Shown: positions 62,864 through 64,000 of the stretch, in pieces
Position numbering within the stretch: the first letter of the stretch is position 1
Layout: every line of letters begins with the position of its first letter
DNA from: Atriophallophorus winterbourni
Taxonomy: Eukaryota > Platyhelminthes > Trematoda > Plagiorchiida > Microphallidae
DNA: 64,000 bases
Direction of reading: 5' to 3'
Assembly (NCBI GenBank): GCA_013407085.1
Contig: JACCGJ010000230.1
Location: forward strand, 1-64,000
Position numbers and translations under genes: made by a program
The notes under the pieces: generated by a model
What the model saw: the letters and a program-made list of their open reading frames with translations, nothing else
What the model was told of the DNA's origin: nothing
The model's database searches: none

Positions 62864-63120
62864 TCAGAGGTGAACTTCATGGCGTATTTGGATTCCTATC
62901 AGTTTGGTGGACAGTGGTAAGCCTTTCAGGTTGTCTCCCCGAGACTCCCTGTTTTGTCGAATCCATCGTTTCGGAGAAGTCGGTGATGAAGCTCACACGG
63001 AAATTCCTCCATCTGATTCTATCAAGAAGAAGAAGACGTTCACACAAAGTTCTCACGAGTGTTTCAATCAAAACTGCACACGGCATCATGGTGGAAAACG
63101 TTAACGAAAATTAACTTGAG
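62864..63120. other. Unassigned DNA before the 79-bp repeat
   Basis: Short open frames only; no family recognised. Confidence 0.3.
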
Positions 63121-63357
63121 TTCGGAATTATCAAGGGATTATTTCGTTGGAAAGTTCTTACATAACTCCCCTGTAGAGCGATGTCTGGGAAAGTCGTGGT
63201 TCGGAATTATCAAGGGATTATTTCGTTGGAAAGTTCTTACATAACTCCCCTATATAGCGATGTCTGGGAAAGTCGTGGTTCGGAATTATCAAGGGATTAT
63301 TTCGTTGGAAAGTTCTTACATAACTCCCCTATAGAGCGATGTCTGGGAAAGTCGTGC
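63121..63357. repeat. 79-bp tandem repeat, three copies
   Basis: Units 63121-63199, 63200-63278 and 63279-63357 each begin TTCGGAATTATCAAGGGATT and end TCTGGGAAAGTCGTG. They differ by only one or two bases each (e.g. CTGTAGAG/CTATATAG/CTATAGAG). 79 is not a multiple of three, so the open frame across it reads a different phase in each unit, which argues against coding use. Confidence 0.95.
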
Positions 63358-63901
63358 TTGCTACCATGTTACGGTACGCACCGCGGCGGCATCCGCGATC
63401 CTTGGTCTGGTGTTGGCAACCGAGGTTTTTGGAAGCCAAGAAAGACAACAAAACATTGAAGTGCATTGGCCTCAAGATAGCTGTAGATTTCGTGTGATTA
63501 TTATATTATATTTGCACAATCTGATACAGATATAGTGCCGTTCAAATTAAACAATGAGATGTACAAAGCGAGAAGGGGGTACAAAGCGTTGTCATCGGCA
63601 TCGTTGAACGTAGGCATGATACTACCCGGTTGCCTACACCGAAGTAGGGGAGATTTCGTTTAGGGGGTCCCACCCCGAGCCTCTACACACAAGGCAGTGG
63701 AGCGAGAGAGGTTCGCACCTATCGGTTGCCGGTGACCGACGAAGCGGTTCATACGCCCTTTTCTGTGAATTTCCAGTTCGTGTGAGCTCGAGCCGTGTTA
63801 TCTGACTCCAGGTCTGTGTATTGTAAATTGTCAAGTCTTTAGTTCGGTGCTCAGAATAGCTCCATCACCTTGACGTTGCGTTATTTGTGGTCTGGATATT
63901 A
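63358..63901. other. Unassigned DNA
   Basis: GC-richer than its surroundings in part (63370-63420, 63650-63800). No gene recognised. Confidence 0.3.
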
Positions 63902-64000
63902 ATTATTATTATTATTATGGTATGAAAGCACAAGCCTGATCCAGGCAAAGTGCCGCACAGTCAGAGAGTGCACGTGGGCTAAGATACTGTCAGGTTGCCC
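63902..64000 (-). mobile_element. LINE A-type 3' tail (LINE or SINE), runs off the window
   Basis: The reverse complement gives GGGCAACCTGACAGTATCTT...TTTGCCTGGATCAGGCTTGTGCTTTCATAC followed by an (ATA)n tail (63902-63918). This equals the 3' half of the SINEs at 50.4 and 51.0 kb and the family A 3' UTR. Which of the two it is cannot be told without the bases beyond 64000. Confidence 0.8.

Noticed and set aside
63059..63459. Open frames through the 79-bp repeat
   Set aside because: 79 is not a multiple of three, so each unit is read in another phase; no sign of selection.

Overview
The window looks like nuclear DNA of a parasitic flatworm, most probably a trematode. It has one intron-rich animal tyrosine-kinase gene, long AT-rich introns, and a dense load of CR1/Jockey-type LINEs, Penelope-like (PLE), BEL/Pao and Ty3/Gypsy retroelements. 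It also holds a miniature LTR element whose primer-binding site resembles the tRNA-Trp type known from trematode CsRn1-clade elements. No species can be named from sequence alone. There is nothing prokaryotic here (no operons, CRISPR or rRNA).

Layout. Positions 1-16500 are mostly host sequence. Five exons of a Src-family non-receptor tyrosine kinase lie on the minus strand (14380 down to 6371). They encode SH3, SH2 and the kinase domain up to subdomain IX. The splice phases agree at all four junctions, and the 3' exons lie to the left of the window or were not found. Around and inside the gene are a PLE 3' end (1304-2050), a tRNA-like sequence (about 2590-2672), a solo LTR (3239-3412), a foldback element (3830-4456), a long ATGT microsatellite (8365-8808), a LINE 3' end (11011-11905) and two clusters of a 240-bp tandem repeat.

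Positions 16549-28605 hold a nested block: a LINE 3' half, then a PLE fragment with a GIY-YIG endonuclease domain split by a young BEL/Pao element (18656-24882). That element has 368-bp LTRs, a 5-bp target duplication and a single frameshift. The PLE tail follows, then about 1.9 kb of unassigned DNA and another LINE 3' half.

Positions 28606-64000 are almost entirely retroelement. For convenience I name LINE families A (3' UTR beginning near TGTCTAGGCCTGGGCAACCTG, CATAC-type end), B (3' UTR with CTGGACGCTCGATTGGC and an ACTGA-repeat tail), B2, C, D and E (GATTCAA-repeat tail). Successive 5'-truncated LINEs abut head to tail on the plus strand from 33405 to 43556. A decayed Gypsy element (43855-48987) carries the miniature LTR element inside its 5' LTR. 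Two copies of a SINE whose 3' half matches the LINE-A 3' UTR interrupt an old RT fragment near 50-51 kb. LINE A with both ORFs (52221-55949), a LINE B 3' half, an internally deleted LINE D with an intact RT (57690-59540) and the inverted 5' half of another LINE D (60222-62863) follow. The window closes with a 79-bp tandem repeat and a minus-strand copy of the A-type 3' tail.

How the parts relate: ORF1 proteins of families A, B and D share an N-terminal Cys/His zinc-finger (PHD-like) region and a downstream conserved 'GxW...RPI.VEF...DRD' block. Their ORF2 proteins carry an APE-type endonuclease and a reverse transcriptase. The LINE D RT is open and the BEL/Pao element is nearly intact, so these are the likeliest recently mobile families. 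I did not find a convincing new defence or metabolic system. The most unusual items are the nested miniature LTR element, the SINE/LINE-A partnership, the two LINE-A copies that share identical lesions, and the kinase with a Met gatekeeper and a non-canonical N terminus.
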